From positions 11,036,001 to 11,100,000 of the forward strand of contig CM114275.1 of assembly GCA_050084515.1 (NCBI GenBank): 64,000 nt of DNA, given 5' to 3'. This stretch comes from Blasia pusilla (lineage: Eukaryota > Marchantiophyta > Marchantiopsida > Blasiales). Made by a program: the position numbers and the translations under genes. Below, one piece after another: positions 1-11,639 of the stretch (positions within the stretch are counted from its first letter, which is position 1; each line of letters starts with the position of its first letter). The notes beneath the pieces were generated by a model that was given only the letters and a program-made list of their open reading frames with translations, did no database searches and was not told where the DNA came from.

Positions 1-1
1 T

Positions 2-3000
2 GGTGATCACCAGCCTATGAGCTCTCCTACAGATCTATTTCATTCACATTTTGGTGAACTTGCTGTTGATGTGGAGGTGAGTTTCTGATAGTTCACCTAT
101 TGTGTTGAGTCTGTCTGCAATTTTGATATGTGCGCAGAGGTGTGAGACGAAAGCCTCATGAAAAGAGAGCCCAGATGGATTGTCTTCGAATAGTTTTTGT
201 TTTCAATTCACTTTCGAACTTTGATATTAGGGTTAATGACTATCTTTGAACGTAACATGTTTTGGTGATGGTGGCCCCCTTCTGACTTGAAGATATTCTA
301 TTTGCAGGTTAGAAGTGTGCCCGCATCCACAGCCAGGAGGAGCTTTTCATCAAGATTCTTTGCTAAAGCCAGTGCAACACTGCCCCGACTCTCATTGTTT
401 CCGAGTAAATCACCGAGTGTTCTGCCAACAATTGTGAGTCAATCAAGTGCTCTTCTTCATGATGATGAGTTGGACTCCAACCCTGGGCGTCTGTTGGCAG
501 CTGAACGCGAACGTTTGAAACTTCGGGAGAGGCAGGTGAGGACTACCATAGAGTTCTTATTGATCAGTAGTGAATATTTGGTGTTTAGTGTGTATATGTA
601 TTGCTTTCCATTCTGACAATGCACTGGGATTGTTGGAGCGATGTCCTGTAAACCCTAGTGTGACATCCACTGTCCAAGCTGGTGTATGCTGCACACTTGA
701 CCTCTCACTGCACTACTGAAACCACGAAGGAGAAAGGTTTGGGGTGGGCCCATAACCTGTGAAAAAGATTGACTAGCAGAAGTATCACCTTGTACAAAGT
801 CAGAACTAGCATCAGCTAAACCATCCATGATTTCAGCTTGTATACAATCAGCAAATCGGTTTCTAACTCAATTGCCTTAGATCTTCTTGAACAGATCCAT
901 ACCTTAAATATCTGATGGGGGTAGTCCTAATTCGAGGTTACCCTAAAAAGATAGAGGAGCACTAAGTTATCTCCAGTTAACTGAATTAGTATCCAACTAA
1001 GTTCGTATTTGACTAACTACTTTTAGGGCATGACTAAACTAGATATTAACAAATTTCAACAGGGCCCATAACCTGTGAAAAAGATTGACCAGCAAAAGTA
1101 TCTCCTTGTACAAAGTCAGAACGAGCATTGGCTGATCAATCCAAGATTTCATCAGCATGTATACAACCAGCAAATCAGTTTTTGACCCTCTTGTCAAATC
1201 AGAGCCCTACCATGATGTGACCCTCTTGTTATCTATCAGAAACCAAGGAGGATTCTACAGTCACACATTGCACTCACCACATAAATCAAATATCACACAT
1301 CGCTCACATCACTGAGCACAAACAATCTCCATCAGCTCTCTGGACAAAACGACCTGCCTTCCAGGAGGCTCTTGTAAGCACAGAACCTAGCCCCTATCTC
1401 CTCTTCCATCTCTCGGAACTCTGCAGCAGGGCCAGTGCTGCACGACACACCAAGAACCTCAGGAGTCCTCACCAAAAGCTGAGCATACTATAAAATTATC
1501 TTCTGACTCTACGTAGAAACAATATGTAGATGAGGGTGAGCATTCCTGACCCTTAGATCTTGAACAGATCAATACCCTAAATACGTGATGGTGGTTAGCC
1601 CTAATTCGAGATTCTCTACAGAGATAGAGGAGCTCTAAGTTGTCTCCAGCTAATTAAGTTAGTATCCGGCTAAGTTAGTATTCGACGAACTACTTTTAGG
1701 GGATGACTAAACTAGATATTAACAAATTTCAACATATTGACAGGTTTAAATGACTGAGTTTTAAGTGGACACTAAGTTGTGCCAGGAGAAATCTTCTGGG
1801 AATTTGCATCTGGCTGGTAGAAGCTTGTGTTTGCTCTACATGTTCTTCCCCTGGTTCGTTTTGAATATGCTCTGGACAAATAGGGGTGTTTTGCAAATCA
1901 AGTGTGAAGTTCTGGGTGATAAACTTTCAAAAAGTGGGTATGTTTGGATTTCATTTGTCCTGGAGGAATCCAAAGCTTTATGCAATTATGGGTCCAATAA
2001 TCTGCCCTTGGTTCTATTGCCCTGGTTTCACTAGTCGAACAGTAAAATGTAACATGTTTGGCATCAGGACAAAATGGCTGTGGAGGTGCAACGGATGCGG
2101 GAGAGGCTTGTGAATCTAGGAATTGCGGTAGCTGAAATTGCTCACGACGGAGAGCCTCTTGAATGTCGCAAGGATTCCGGAGATGACAGAGAATCTACGT
2201 ATGACCTGGCCTTGCCTGACACGGAGTTCTCTAACTGTATGCTCTCAGCAAGCCCCATGTTATTCCAAGATCTGACTAATGTTTTACCTACTCAGATGTC
2301 CATCTCAAATTCTTTATCGTCTGCTTGTCCACATAATGTGAATAGTCTTCCTTCAAGTGTTTTCAGTTTTGCCCAGTTTTGCAAACTTCCTAGTTTCCAT
2401 CGAAAACTACCGTGTGTTAAGGAAGGGCTTGAGAAACAAGGGTTGAAAACAGATGAAGGCACAGCACCAACTATTCCAGGGGATAGTATTACTGAAGATG
2501 GTTCTCTGGACAAAGATTTTATGGATGAAAGAGAATCAGGGAGTAATGGCCCTTGCAAGGGAGGCACCCAATCTGTGCCACATAGCTCTTTTAAACCCTC
2601 ATCATTTCAAAATGAACATCAATCTAATTCAGGAGCCTTGATGCCAAATAATGTGAGTGGTTCTCAACCCTCAGCAGGCCTGCCAGAATTACCATTACAA
2701 TCCACATCACTATCTTTCCTCTCTCTAGAAGATGAATTGAGCTCAGGGGAAAGCTCAGCAGCAACTTTTAAGGGTAATTCCCAAAAGGAGGAAATTGTAG
2801 AAATGACTGTAACATGCACAGGAGTTGGTTGGGACTACGCTCCTATGAAAGTGCCACATGAAGGAGGCTTTGGGGCCAGCAGTAGCTCAGGTAACAGGAA
2901 TCGTTCCTCACCAACAGCAATCCTCAGATGGACTTTCCTTTGGTTTATGTTTTGCTGGTTTTCTAGGTGAGTTTGACTTAAGCCAGGAGAATGCGAACCT

Positions 3001-3905
3001 ATCCTTCAATTTTCATGGCTGGGTTCATGTCTACGGCTCGCCTTATCTGATTTTGGTTCTAATTCAACTTTGACCAAGTTGGGCTGCAAGTCTATGCTGA
3101 CCCCAAAGCGGTCTTTTGCAGAGATATCCGAGCAAGAAGTGGAGCAAAACGGACCTTCCTGTCCTCCATCAGAAGCCACCATGGACTCACCCTCATCAGA
3201 GCCAGCAATGCCTATTTACCTGCCTAGATGTAAACTAGGAAATCCTCTGGAAGGCTACCGCAACGCCTTGCAGGACTTGGTGGAAGCTGCTGATCGGGCT
3301 GCAATGTTCCTTGACCAACTACGGACTATGCAAACGGGTCAAGGGATGCCTGACTCTTTACCTGGAATTTCGTCATATGACATGGATTCCACTACTCACA
3401 AGCTGCTACCGAAAGCGGTTGAAAAGGTGACAAATCTTGTGCAGGAGACCGGAGCCTTGCACACATCAGTCAATGCCGCACCGTCAGTAGAATTGAGTGG
3501 CAAAGAGAACTTGGGAATTTCAACAAATTCGATGCCTGGACAGTATTTCTTCCAAACAGGAGCTGGAAACGGTAACGTCATCATCAAATTTCTAGATCTT
3601 GTCTTCAACCATTTTCTGTAGCGACAGGCCCCAAATTATCTGGGGCAGTCCGGGCAAAGTTTGTACGCGCGGTCAGACAATGGTTGTCTTCTTTCATTTT
3701 GTGCCGAGTAATTATTTTTCGGATGTTCTCTGCAGGTCGGAGTATATTTTCGAGGCCTCAAACTGGGTCATCAATCGTTTCCGAGTCATTGACATCTGTG
3801 GATATTGATAGCTTCATTGACCGCTATTCAACTCGGTTTTCTCAGACGTTAGCTTCACAAGTTCTTTCTCTGGTTCAGAAAGGATTGCACGAAGCCAAAT
3901 CATAG
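2..3905 (+). CDS. 3' part of a multi-exon gene of unknown function (serine-rich, coiled-coil)
   Basis: Five exons can be joined with consistent phases: 2-76, 308-535, 2068-2890, 3122-3571 and 3736-3905, ending in TAG. All introns are GT-AG (gtgagt, gtgagg, gtaaca and gtaacg donors; tttgcag, catcag, tttgcag and tctgcag acceptors), with phases 0, 0, 1, 1. The joined part is 581 codons long with no internal stop, and the start lies before the window. Visible features are a Ser/Arg/Phe-rich stretch early in exon 2, then a charged helical region crossing the second intron (AAERERLKLRERQ then DKMAVEVQRMRERL), which looks like a coiled coil. A long Ser-rich, probably disordered middle follows, then a short helical tail near SFIDRYSTRFSQTLASQVL. 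I do not recognise the family. The splice model is strong and the function is unknown. Confidence 0.75.
747..1733. repeat. Interleaved direct repeats inside intron 2
   Basis: The 1.5-kb second intron contains two pairs of diverged direct repeats. Unit X is at about 747-862 and 1063-1185, starting gggcccataacctgtgaaaa. Unit Y is at about 882-1062 and 1554-1733, ending actagatattaacaaatttc. The order X-Y-X-Y suggests duplication of an X+Y unit followed by insertion or divergence. No coding potential is seen in them. Confidence 0.7.
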
Positions 3906-5863
3906 GATTGGATAGGCGTGATTATAGTCGAATAACTAATAACCGTCGTAATGCAAATATATACCACAATCTGTGACGCTTAGTAGCCTAAAAGATTTTC
4001 ATAGTACGTGTTTCCTTATCACGCCTGTGGTCTGTCTGCTATTTCAGCGCATTCTCATTTTCTGCAACCCTGTACTTGTGGGAGTCTGAAATGTATATTG
4101 AGTTGCCAGGCTGTACTGCGTTGGCTTAAGCAGGTCTGAAATTGTATAGCATTGTACCAATATTTATTATAATCGGAAATTTGGGTCCTCTGCTCTTCCG
4201 CTGAGCTGCTAGATATTTAGGGTCTCGGAAGGCCCACTCTTTCGCTGGACGATAAGGCCAGAATCCTTAATTCGTCTCTCTTTCATGAATGGAATTTTCT
4301 AACCCTTGGCCTTGTTCGTTGAGATGTAGGGAGACTATCCTCTTCCTTGATTTTCAATGCTTGGATTGTGCTTTTATTCCTTGGTGCTATGGATTGTACC
4401 TCGTACACTTTTTATCTCCACAAGACCAGGAATAATTGATGGTCGATATTTGAAGAGATTGGACCGAATAGATGGCCTAGACTACTTTCCTTCAATTGGT
4501 TCTATAAACCATTGAGATAGTTCCATAATCATCTTGGAGTGGCATACGTAAATGCCTTTGACGCATCGTACATTCTCTCATCCCCTTATGCTCTACTCAC
4601 TTCTTTTCAGGTTGTTTTTCAATTCTTAAATTTGGCGTGGCCAAGATGTCTCCCCACACTCTCCAACCTTAGATGTGGAATCCTACTCCTCAACATACAA
4701 AACCTAATTAAGGTTGCATGTGGAAACAAGTCCATATGTTCGCCTAAAAAATTATTTTTGGTCGGAAATTTTTCTTGTTATTGCCTTCCGGTGGGAGATT
4801 CATTCTTCGTCCCCACGTGTGTCATTGCTCGTATCCTCTTTGTGCCCCCTGTGGCCGTTTGGTGGCGGTGAATTTGTCGATAGTAAATCAGTGTCCCTAT
4901 CCCTCCTCATGTTAGGCTTGTGTCTCGTGAACCTCGTGTTCCTATGTGGCATCTACGGATTGGTGGACCTAGCCACGGCCCCTTGCACACTCGCTCCCAC
5001 CACAAACTTTTTTGCGGCCTAAAGAAAATCCGTAAGAATTGGATCAATAAGTGGGCCCCAAAATCTACTTACCACTAATTTTGTGGTAATGAAACGCACT
5101 TCTACATAATCTTTCTTTCGTTGTTTCTTGAGTGGATTACGTCTCAAATAGTTGTTGGATTAGGTCGTGGATATCTTTGGGTGCCTTCGGAGCTTCGAGC
5201 TTTCATGACAAGTAGGAATTTTGAGCAAATCATATGCGTGCTTTTGGGGATAATTTGTTTGTATCTGATTGGATATTTATATTCATCATTGTATTTTAAA
5301 CAAATTCCAACTTATTCTTTTCAGGTGGGAGATTTTGAGTGTGGAATTCTCTTGTGGAAGTGAATTTATTTAGTGATCTTTAGATTCACCCTAACAATTT
5401 TACATTCTTGTCATTTGTTTTTCCGTAGCAAATTGAGGATGTAGAGGTGATGCTAAGGAAACTTGTATGAATGTGAATATATTCCTTTTAAGTGCTATAT
5501 CCTCATATATACCTAAACCCCACATTCCATCCTTCACGATCATGAACTTCTAACCATTGTGATAGCATTGAGCTTCTTTCTTTTTCTCGGAACTTAACCC
5601 ATGGATTTTGACCCACAAAGTCCCATTTTTCTTTATATTGTCTTGTTGAAAATCAACCAAGTCTTATCCCATCTTAATATTTCCTTCTGAAATACTAATT
5701 TCTCCTAGCCATATATTTAGTGGGGCTGAGTCTTTGGGGGTGGGAGATAACCGAGTGGAGGTGCGTGATAGTGCCAAGAGAAAGAGTTAATTTGAAGAAT
5801 AACTTCAACATAGCAATCAAAGAAGTGTGGCTAGATTGGGTTTTCCAATTTTTATTTGAGAAG
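3906..5863. other. Intergenic, no gene recognised
   Basis: This stretch holds the probable 3' UTR of the upstream gene (to about 4,160) and then AT-rich sequence. The short open frames at 4,539-5,363 have no recognisable domain and no splice-supported extension, so I treat them as chance. I see no promoter, RNA gene or repeat here beyond the tRNA-like scrap noted among the rejected items. Confidence 0.5.
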
Positions 5864-6888
5864 AGACGATCATATAGATATCGCTATACAATATACAACG
5901 TTGTCATCAAACACATATACACACAAACATGCACAATCCAATTTTAACTTATGGCATCCAAATACCGAGACGAGAAGTACCAAAATATCTGCAATCGCCC
6001 CCGTAGTTGGTGGTTAGGTCCCTCTAACTCCAGATAACCATCTATCCCTACCTACCATAACATACATCTCTAGGACGCTAAGAGCAAAAATGGTGGTGGT
6101 CATGCGGCCCATCGTTAGTCGCTTTCTTGTCATCCATGTCACAAATACAAGCCATAATCTATAACTACCTACTCTATGTACATCTGGGGCACATCCATTG
6201 TCCTCAGGGAACTCTAGTGCAAGGTGGCGTTAGACACGCCATATGCCATTCTTTTGAACATCCATCACAGACTAGCATAGTGGCTGCACCACGGGCAAAA
6301 CCACACAACATACAGAGTAAGCCTGCAAGAACTACTACTAAGCACGGATCAATTGTACCGTTAATGTTAGGAAGGTGACATGGCGCAAAATTACGCACAT
6401 GGTCCTTCCGAACCATACCATCACGTCCTTGCAATAAGAGAACACCAGATAGCAAAACCTCACGCACTCTCAAGAAAGATAGTGTGCACTAAAGTCTCAT
6501 CGAACATCGTGGGATCATCAACGATCAACGATCTCCTTGATTAAACCTCCAGATAGTTGGTTGATAACCACCTCTTTGAATAGTCGTATACCTCTAAGTA
6601 TTCTTATGCTGCGCAATCGCCAAGTTCTCAAACGCTATGGACATCACTCTTCGGAACAACTCAGCCCTCTGAGAACATGCTCGCATCCATACATTAGGGT
6701 CATCAAGGTTCAACATCTCACCATCATTTCGACGAATGGCTGTATGTAAAAGCGGCTCTCGTCCATAAAGCAACAAGTACGGTGAGAAAGATGCTAAGGA
6801 GATCTACTTGCTCAATCTGTATCCCATCGCCAACTACAACAACTAGGGGTTACAATCTTCTAGGTGGCCTCTCTACAAGCTATACGTT
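5864..6888 (-). mobile_element. Gypsy-type PHD retroelement, copy 1 (3' fragment)
   Basis: This fragment is collinear with the 3' part of the copy at 10.06-16.9 kb. Reading the minus strand, it runs from the integrase region (about 6,888) through the integrase tail and a PHD finger (about 6,200-6,310) to the conserved 125-bp segment that precedes the 3' LTR (5,864-5,990). The LTR itself is missing and the 5' side stops inside integrase. The PHD shows C-x2-C, LVCDGC and WHMAC, but the last Cys pair needs a frame change. Stops and frameshifts make it a relic. Confidence 0.85.
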
Positions 6889-7420
6889 GGACAAACATGT
6901 CCGAACATATTCACGGACATGGAAAATCGGTCGCCAATTATTTTGGCGTCCGGATCAAGCGTGCGGGCTACACCTGTGAGAACAAGGGCGGGCTCGGATG
7001 AAGGCAGGCCACATGTGGAACGTGGGCTGAAGTTGGGCTTGACGCGGGTGACGTGGGCTTCTTCGCGGGCCTAGCGGATTGGGGGCGAGCCAAGCGTTGG
7101 AACGCGGGCTTCTGGCTGAGTGCATTCTGGGGGCAACCACGCGTGGGTTTATGCGCGGGCCTATCGCGGCCCTAACAGGCTGAGGACGGGCCAAGAGGGC
7201 TGGGAGCACGCTTGTTGTGGGCTGCCGCGTGGGCTTGCGGGCCAGCCTAGAGTGAGCTTCCGCGAGGGCTTGCGGACGAGCTATGGAGCGGGCTTCTGGC
7301 GGGCATGGTTGACAATTGGTGGGTTGATGGCGGGCATGCAAGCGGACATATCGTGGGCCTTGTGGGCTGAGGACGGATCTAAAAAGTGGCAAGCAAGCTG
7401 AAGCACGGTCCTAGTGGGGA
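6889..7420. repeat. GC-rich degenerate minisatellite-like block
   Basis: The composition is sharply different from the surroundings, with recurring gcgggctt and gtgggct words at irregular spacing. Long open frames on both strands (145 and 93 aa) follow from the high GC content and show no domain. A block of similar flavour, rich in gggcc and gcccatg words, lies at 49.6-49.9 kb. The origin is unclear, possibly a non-coding part of another retroelement. Confidence 0.4.
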
Positions 7421-7833
7421 CGTAAAGGAAATTTGTGTACGGGGTAGGGTGCTTAAAGGGTGGAGGGGTTGGAGAAAAAGTAAGATATTAAAGTAGGATG
7501 GTTGTTCTAGAGAATATATTAGTTACAAATGAGAGTAATTGAAGAAGTGGGGATGGTATTGGTGGAGAGAGGAAAGGACAATGTCAAAAAGATTAATTGA
7601 ATAGGGTGGTTATATTGGAAATAAAAGTTGGTAAAGAAGTTAGGAGAGGTGAAAAAGGAATGGGATAGCAGAAAAAAACCATACTTGCTAAATGGTGATT
7701 AATGGAGATGGTTTAGGAATTGTAAGTTGGTTTAGATGAGGAAAAAGAATGAACGGTTCTTTCTCTTCCTTCCATCCTTTCTTACATAAACTTGCTCATT
7801 TTTTGTTTACCCCTCAGAATCTCATTCCTCCTT

Positions 7834-7836
<3 letters not shown>
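7421..7836. other. AT-rich spacer, nothing recognised
   Basis: Purine-rich, low-information sequence between the GC-rich block and a dinucleotide repeat. No gene, RNA or element end was seen. Confidence 0.4.

Positions 7837-7899
<63 letters not shown>
7837..7899. repeat. (TC)n microsatellite
   Basis: About 31 uninterrupted TC units. The open frame across it, rich in Leu-Ser repeats, is an artefact of the dinucleotide repeat. Confidence 0.98.
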
Positions 7900-7903
<4 letters not shown>

Positions 7904-8180
7904 GAAGTTTTTTTCTCCATTCATAGCTGAACTTGATAAGTAAGAATATGTTTTGCCACTAGATAACCCTAATAATTGAAGGTATCTCGGTTATCTAGGT
8001 TAGCATATTGATATTTCTTGTTCATAGTGAGTGTTCCAAGTTTGTTATTGGAGCATTCAAGAACAATATTAGGTGTAATTTGCATACATTTTACGCGTCG
8101 ATGTATCCTACTATTGATATTGTAATTTTTTTGCAAATTATCCAAATATTTTTGTATGGGGTTTGTGTCTGTCTGTAGTC

Positions 8181-8390
8181 ATGACCAAAGCCAGAGAACT
8201 CTAACAAATCACGAAGGAACATTGGGAAGAAGTACAGATGAAAGGTGGAAGATCAAGCAAATGGCAGTGTAAGTATTGTTCCTATTCTATGAAAAACTAT
8301 CATAGCACGTAGATGGTTGAGCATTTTACACAAGAGAGACAAAAGAAAAGGATGGGAATCAAGATACCCATCATGCCAAATTATGTGTGA
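8181..8390 (+). pseudogene. BED-type zinc-finger fragment (hAT-like transposase N-terminus)
   Basis: From the ATG at 8,181 one frame reads through two stops (TAA, TAG) and contains KEHWEEV, then KWQCKYCSYSMKNYHS and MVEHF. The W-x-C-x2-C…H pattern after a W-x(n) lead is that of BED zinc fingers in plant hAT-type transposases. Only the amino-terminal part is left: no second Cys/His pair and no transposase core is visible. The short length makes the family call tentative; the other possibility is a chance resemblance. Confidence 0.4.
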
Positions 8391-8513
8391 AGGTCCCTCC
8401 TTGTGTGTAACGGGATTTCCGAAACAAGGTACTTGTGGGAAATTGACAAAGAAGGGAAGGGAGACCCTCGAGTGAAGTGGAGGAGATGGGGCCATTACAA
8501 ATAGGTTTGCAAC

Positions 8514-10058
8514 GGGGGCTGGTATTCTAGCAAGAGAGAGTAAGAGAGGAGAGGAAGGGAGGAGAGTCTCTCTTAAAAAAGAAGGGCCAAATCCTTAAAC
8601 TCTCTTCAAAACTTTCTTCAATTTTTGAGGTTTGTCCCCTACTTCAAATGCAAGAAATTTTTAAAAGAGAGTAAGAAGTGCACCACTTTTGGGGAAAAAC
8701 TAACCACATTTTTTTCAGACCAAGATGTGAAGATGGAAATGTTATCGTCAACAATCAATCATGAAAGTGCAGGAGTGTTTTGCTTCTCTCTTATGCTAGA
8801 GAAACCAACCCCCCATCATCAACGAACTTATAGGTGGAATTTAGGGTTTGTAGAGCAAAACAGGGAAGATGAAATATGACTGGTGAAGTAAAAGTAAAGA
8901 TGATTTTTGGCAATATATTGGTGAAAATTAGCAGAGGTTGCCAACTCATATGAGTTGGCATCTCTCATATGTTAACAAGTAGTCATGAACTTAAAGGAAG
9001 TCGGGTGCACTTGGCCGTGGAGGCGACTAGTAAACTCCCAACTTCTCTCTCGTAATCTGCCGTTGCCTCTTGGCAGAGTGCAAATAGTTGCTTCTCTTCC
9101 CCTCCAATGGAAGAATTTTTCTTCCACTCTGCCATACGGCTCTAACACTCGCCCCAGAAAGCCTCATCAGATCTAGGAGCAAGTATAGGATATCGATAAG
9201 TTGCATGACAGGATTGACATTCATAAGGGTAACAATAAAAGAACAAATTATGAAGACGTTCTATGTTTGAAATTTTTTTATACTTGTGACATAACCTTGG
9301 TAGGTACGAAAAAGTTGAAAGAGGGAAGTCATTTGAAATTCACAGTAGTGAGTATTCAAGACCTGCAACTTGTCGGAATCCGACTGGTGAATGATATCAT
9401 GAAAACAAAAAGGGCTCAGAAGGAGACCTCCACTTGTTTCCTGTAGACAAGCAACTCATCGGAAACCGACGAGTTGCAATAGCATGCAATCATCCGGCTT
9501 TCCAACTAGCCAATCATCCGGACTTGCAACATGTTGGATTTTGACATGTTGCGTGACAGGATTGAGATTCATAAGGTTAATCTGCTATGAAGATCTATCC
9601 TATTTCAATAGATTTTTTACTCGTGACATAACCTAGGTACGAAAAAAGATAGAGGGAAGCGTCCCCAAAATTCACAATAGTCAGTCTACACATGCAACTT
9701 ATCGGAATCTAACACGTTGAATCACATCAAGAAATAAAAAAGGGCTTAAAAGGAGAGCTTCACAAGCTGCATCGAGAAATGCAACATGTCGGAATCCGAC
9801 GAGTTGCTAACACGTCAAGATAAGTTGTGCTTATAATCATGTCGCGAGAATTTTTGTTGATGTTTGCAAATATGGCAAGACACGAGAATTTTTGCATTCA
9901 TCTTCACTCATCTAAGTTCCATTTTTGGCTTGCAACCCGTCGAAACCCGACAGGTTGAAAGATGAAAAAAAAGACCTCCCTAAAGAAGAAACAAAAACAC
10001 GGACCATTAAAGGAAAACATTACAAACAATTCTCATACAGGAGAAATAAGAAGAGAAA
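8514..10058. mobile_element. Left end of a second copy of the methyltransferase-carrying MULE family
   Basis: From gggggctggtattct onward, this stretch matches the left end of the large element at 35,670. It shares the purine-rich lead, gtctctcttaaaaaa, and the gggccaaatcc and ctctcttcaaaac words. It also carries the homologous last exon of the methyltransferase gene and several scattered palindromes of the same type (about 9,365-9,955). It is cut off at 10,058 by the LTR of the gypsy-type element. The rest of this copy was not found on the far side of that element. Confidence 0.8.
9027..9224 (-). pseudogene. Remnant of beta-class DNA methyltransferase C-terminal exon
   Basis: The minus-strand frame contains LLDLMRLSGASVRAVWQSGR followed by KILPLEG. 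This aligns by eye with VFDLVGLSGASIKGAWQSGR and NILCLEG in the larger copy at 37.6-37.8 kb. The stretch corresponds to the SAM-binding FxGxG region and the acidic residue that follows it in N6/N4 methyltransferases. The aspartate-rich lead is shortened and the frame stops early, so this is a pseudogene. Confidence 0.65.
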
Positions 10059-10681
10059 TGTGGTGCGTTGCTACATAACATACATCATTGTCAATAAACA
10101 TACACACAAACACGCACGATCCCATGCTAACTCATGGCATCCAAACAACGAGACAAGAAGTACCAAAATATCTCCAATAAATCAAGATCCAATCTCTCTC
10201 AACATCATAGCTCTCAAATATGTGCTCTCTCTCTCAATGTCAAACCAAACCCACTCTTCTAATGAGAGGCTTGGATTACACTCACAAGGCAAGGGACCAT
10301 AGCTACACCGCCTCATGCCGAGAGGTTCAACAAAGAGAGAATGAGCTCTCAAGCTCTCTCTCCTTGAGGTATACCTCCTTCCCTCTCCCAAGCTCTCTCC
10401 TCCGTAACCTATGCTTGCAGGTCACCTCCTTGGCTCTTGACCTGTTATAGCAGGTCAAGGGCCACTTACCAAAGTGGAAATTGAACTCTACCAAATAAAT
10501 AAACTCACCAAAATAGTAAGTTTCTCAATATGGCTCCAAATGAGCCGAAACGAAGGGGAACCCTGCTCTCTCAGGTTTGTCGGGACCTCAGTAGGTTATC
10601 CTCAACATCTTGAGCCTATCCTCTTTTACTCGCAAAGGCGCTCTACCAGATCTCTCAGATCTATCTTAAAAATTTGTGACA
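10059..10681 (-). repeat. 3' LTR of copy 2
   Basis: On the element strand this LTR begins TGTCACAAATTTTTAAGATAG-like and ends near CGCACCACA. It is about 623 bp and matches the LTRs at 48,942-49,565, 53,358-53,996 and 61,247-61,952 throughout, including the conserved words ggctccaaatgagccgaaac and aggtcaagggccactta. The boundaries follow from the solo LTR, which has a target duplication. Confidence 0.85.
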
Positions 10682-10683
10682 GT

Positions 10684-10810
10684 TATCGTGCGCATACACA
10701 TCGCTACACAACATACATCGTTGTCGACAAACATACACACAAACATGCACGATCCCATAATAACTCATGGCATCCAAACAACAAGACAAGAAGTACCAAA
10801 ATATGTCCAA
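10684..10810 (-). repeat. Extra copy of the LTR 3' segment, just before the 3' LTR
   Basis: This roughly 125-bp segment repeats the last part of the LTR (element strand: ggagatattttggtacttct… to …gtatgcgcacgata) and sits between the PHD coding end and the LTR start. The same arrangement is seen in copies 1, 3 and 4. Confidence 0.8.
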
Positions 10811-10991
10811 TAGCCCCCCTAGCTGGTGGTTAGGTCCCTCTAACTCTAGATAGCCATATATCCCTATCTACCATGGCATACATCTCTCAAACGCTAAGAG
10901 CAAAAAGGGCGAGTGCTCATGTGGCCCCATCGTTAGTTGCCTTCTTGTCATCCATGTCATAGACACAAGTTGGAATCTAGAACTACCTACC

Positions 10992-11417
10992 CTATATACA
11001 TCTCGGACACATCCATGGTCCCTTAGGAACCCTAGTGAGAGGTGGCGTCAAACATGCCATATGCCACCCTCTCGAACATTCATCACAGACTAGCATAGTG
11101 GCTACACCACGGGCGGAACCACACAACATACATCGCAAGCCTGTAGGAACTACTACTAAGCTCGGATCAACTGTATTGTCAATGTTAGGAAGGTGACATG
11201 GCGCACAATTACGCATATGGTCCTTTCAAACCATACCATCGCGTCCCTCCAATAAGAGAAAATTAGATGGCAAAATCTCACGCACTCTCAAGATGGTGCG
11301 CCATGTAGTCATATCCAATATCATGGGTGCCGTCTGTTGTAAGTAGACATAGTCTCCTTGATGAAACCTCAGGATAGTAGGTCGATAACCACCTGCTCGA
11401 ATAGTCGCATATCTCAA
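10992..11417 (-). pseudogene. Integrase C-terminal tail and PHD finger, copy 2
   Basis: The tail (11,226-11,417; YRPTILRFHQGDYVYLQQTAP and ILRVREILPSN) is the beta-rich region that ends gypsy integrases. It runs on, after a break, into a complete C4HC3 PHD finger (10,992-11,130): MLCG, LVCDECSRGWHMAC, then MCPRC, giving C-x2-C, C-x2-C, x4-H-x2-C, C-x2-C. PHD fingers read the histone H3 tail, commonly the methylation state of lysine 4. In chromoviruses a chromodomain occupies this end of integrase. Here a PHD finger takes its place, which suggests chromatin-guided integration. All eight zinc ligands are present in this copy. Confidence 0.85.
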
Positions 11418-11639
11418 TGTATCCCGATGCTACGCAATCGTCTAGTTCTCTAACGCCATGGAGATCACTCTCTGAAACAACTCAACCCTCTGAGAACATG
11501 CTCGCATCCATACATCAGGGTCATCAAGGTTCAACACCTCACCAACATCTCGACGAATGGCCATAGGTAAATGTGGCTCTTGACCATAAAGCAATAAGTA
11601 CTAAGGATGTTTGCATGCTGAATCTGTATCCCATAGCCA

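Noticed and set aside
2967-2970. Alternative donor gtgagt at 2,967 for the third intron
   Set aside because: It would give phase 2, which does not match the acceptor at 3,121. The donor at 2,891 gives matching phase 1 and an open frame.
4180-4235. tRNA D-arm-like stretch on the minus strand (gcagctcagcggaagagc)
   Set aside because: No acceptor stem, no proper anticodon stem-loop and no T-arm consensus follow. At best it is a fragment of a tRNA-like sequence.
6955-7401. 145-aa and 93-aa frames on opposite strands
   Set aside because: High GC and repeated gcgggc words keep stops rare. No domain and no start context support a gene.
7749-7943. Open frame rich in Leu-Ser repeats
   Set aside because: It is a translation of the (TC)n tract. 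The same applies to frames across 30,163-30,219, 30,465-30,502 and 49,341-49,430.
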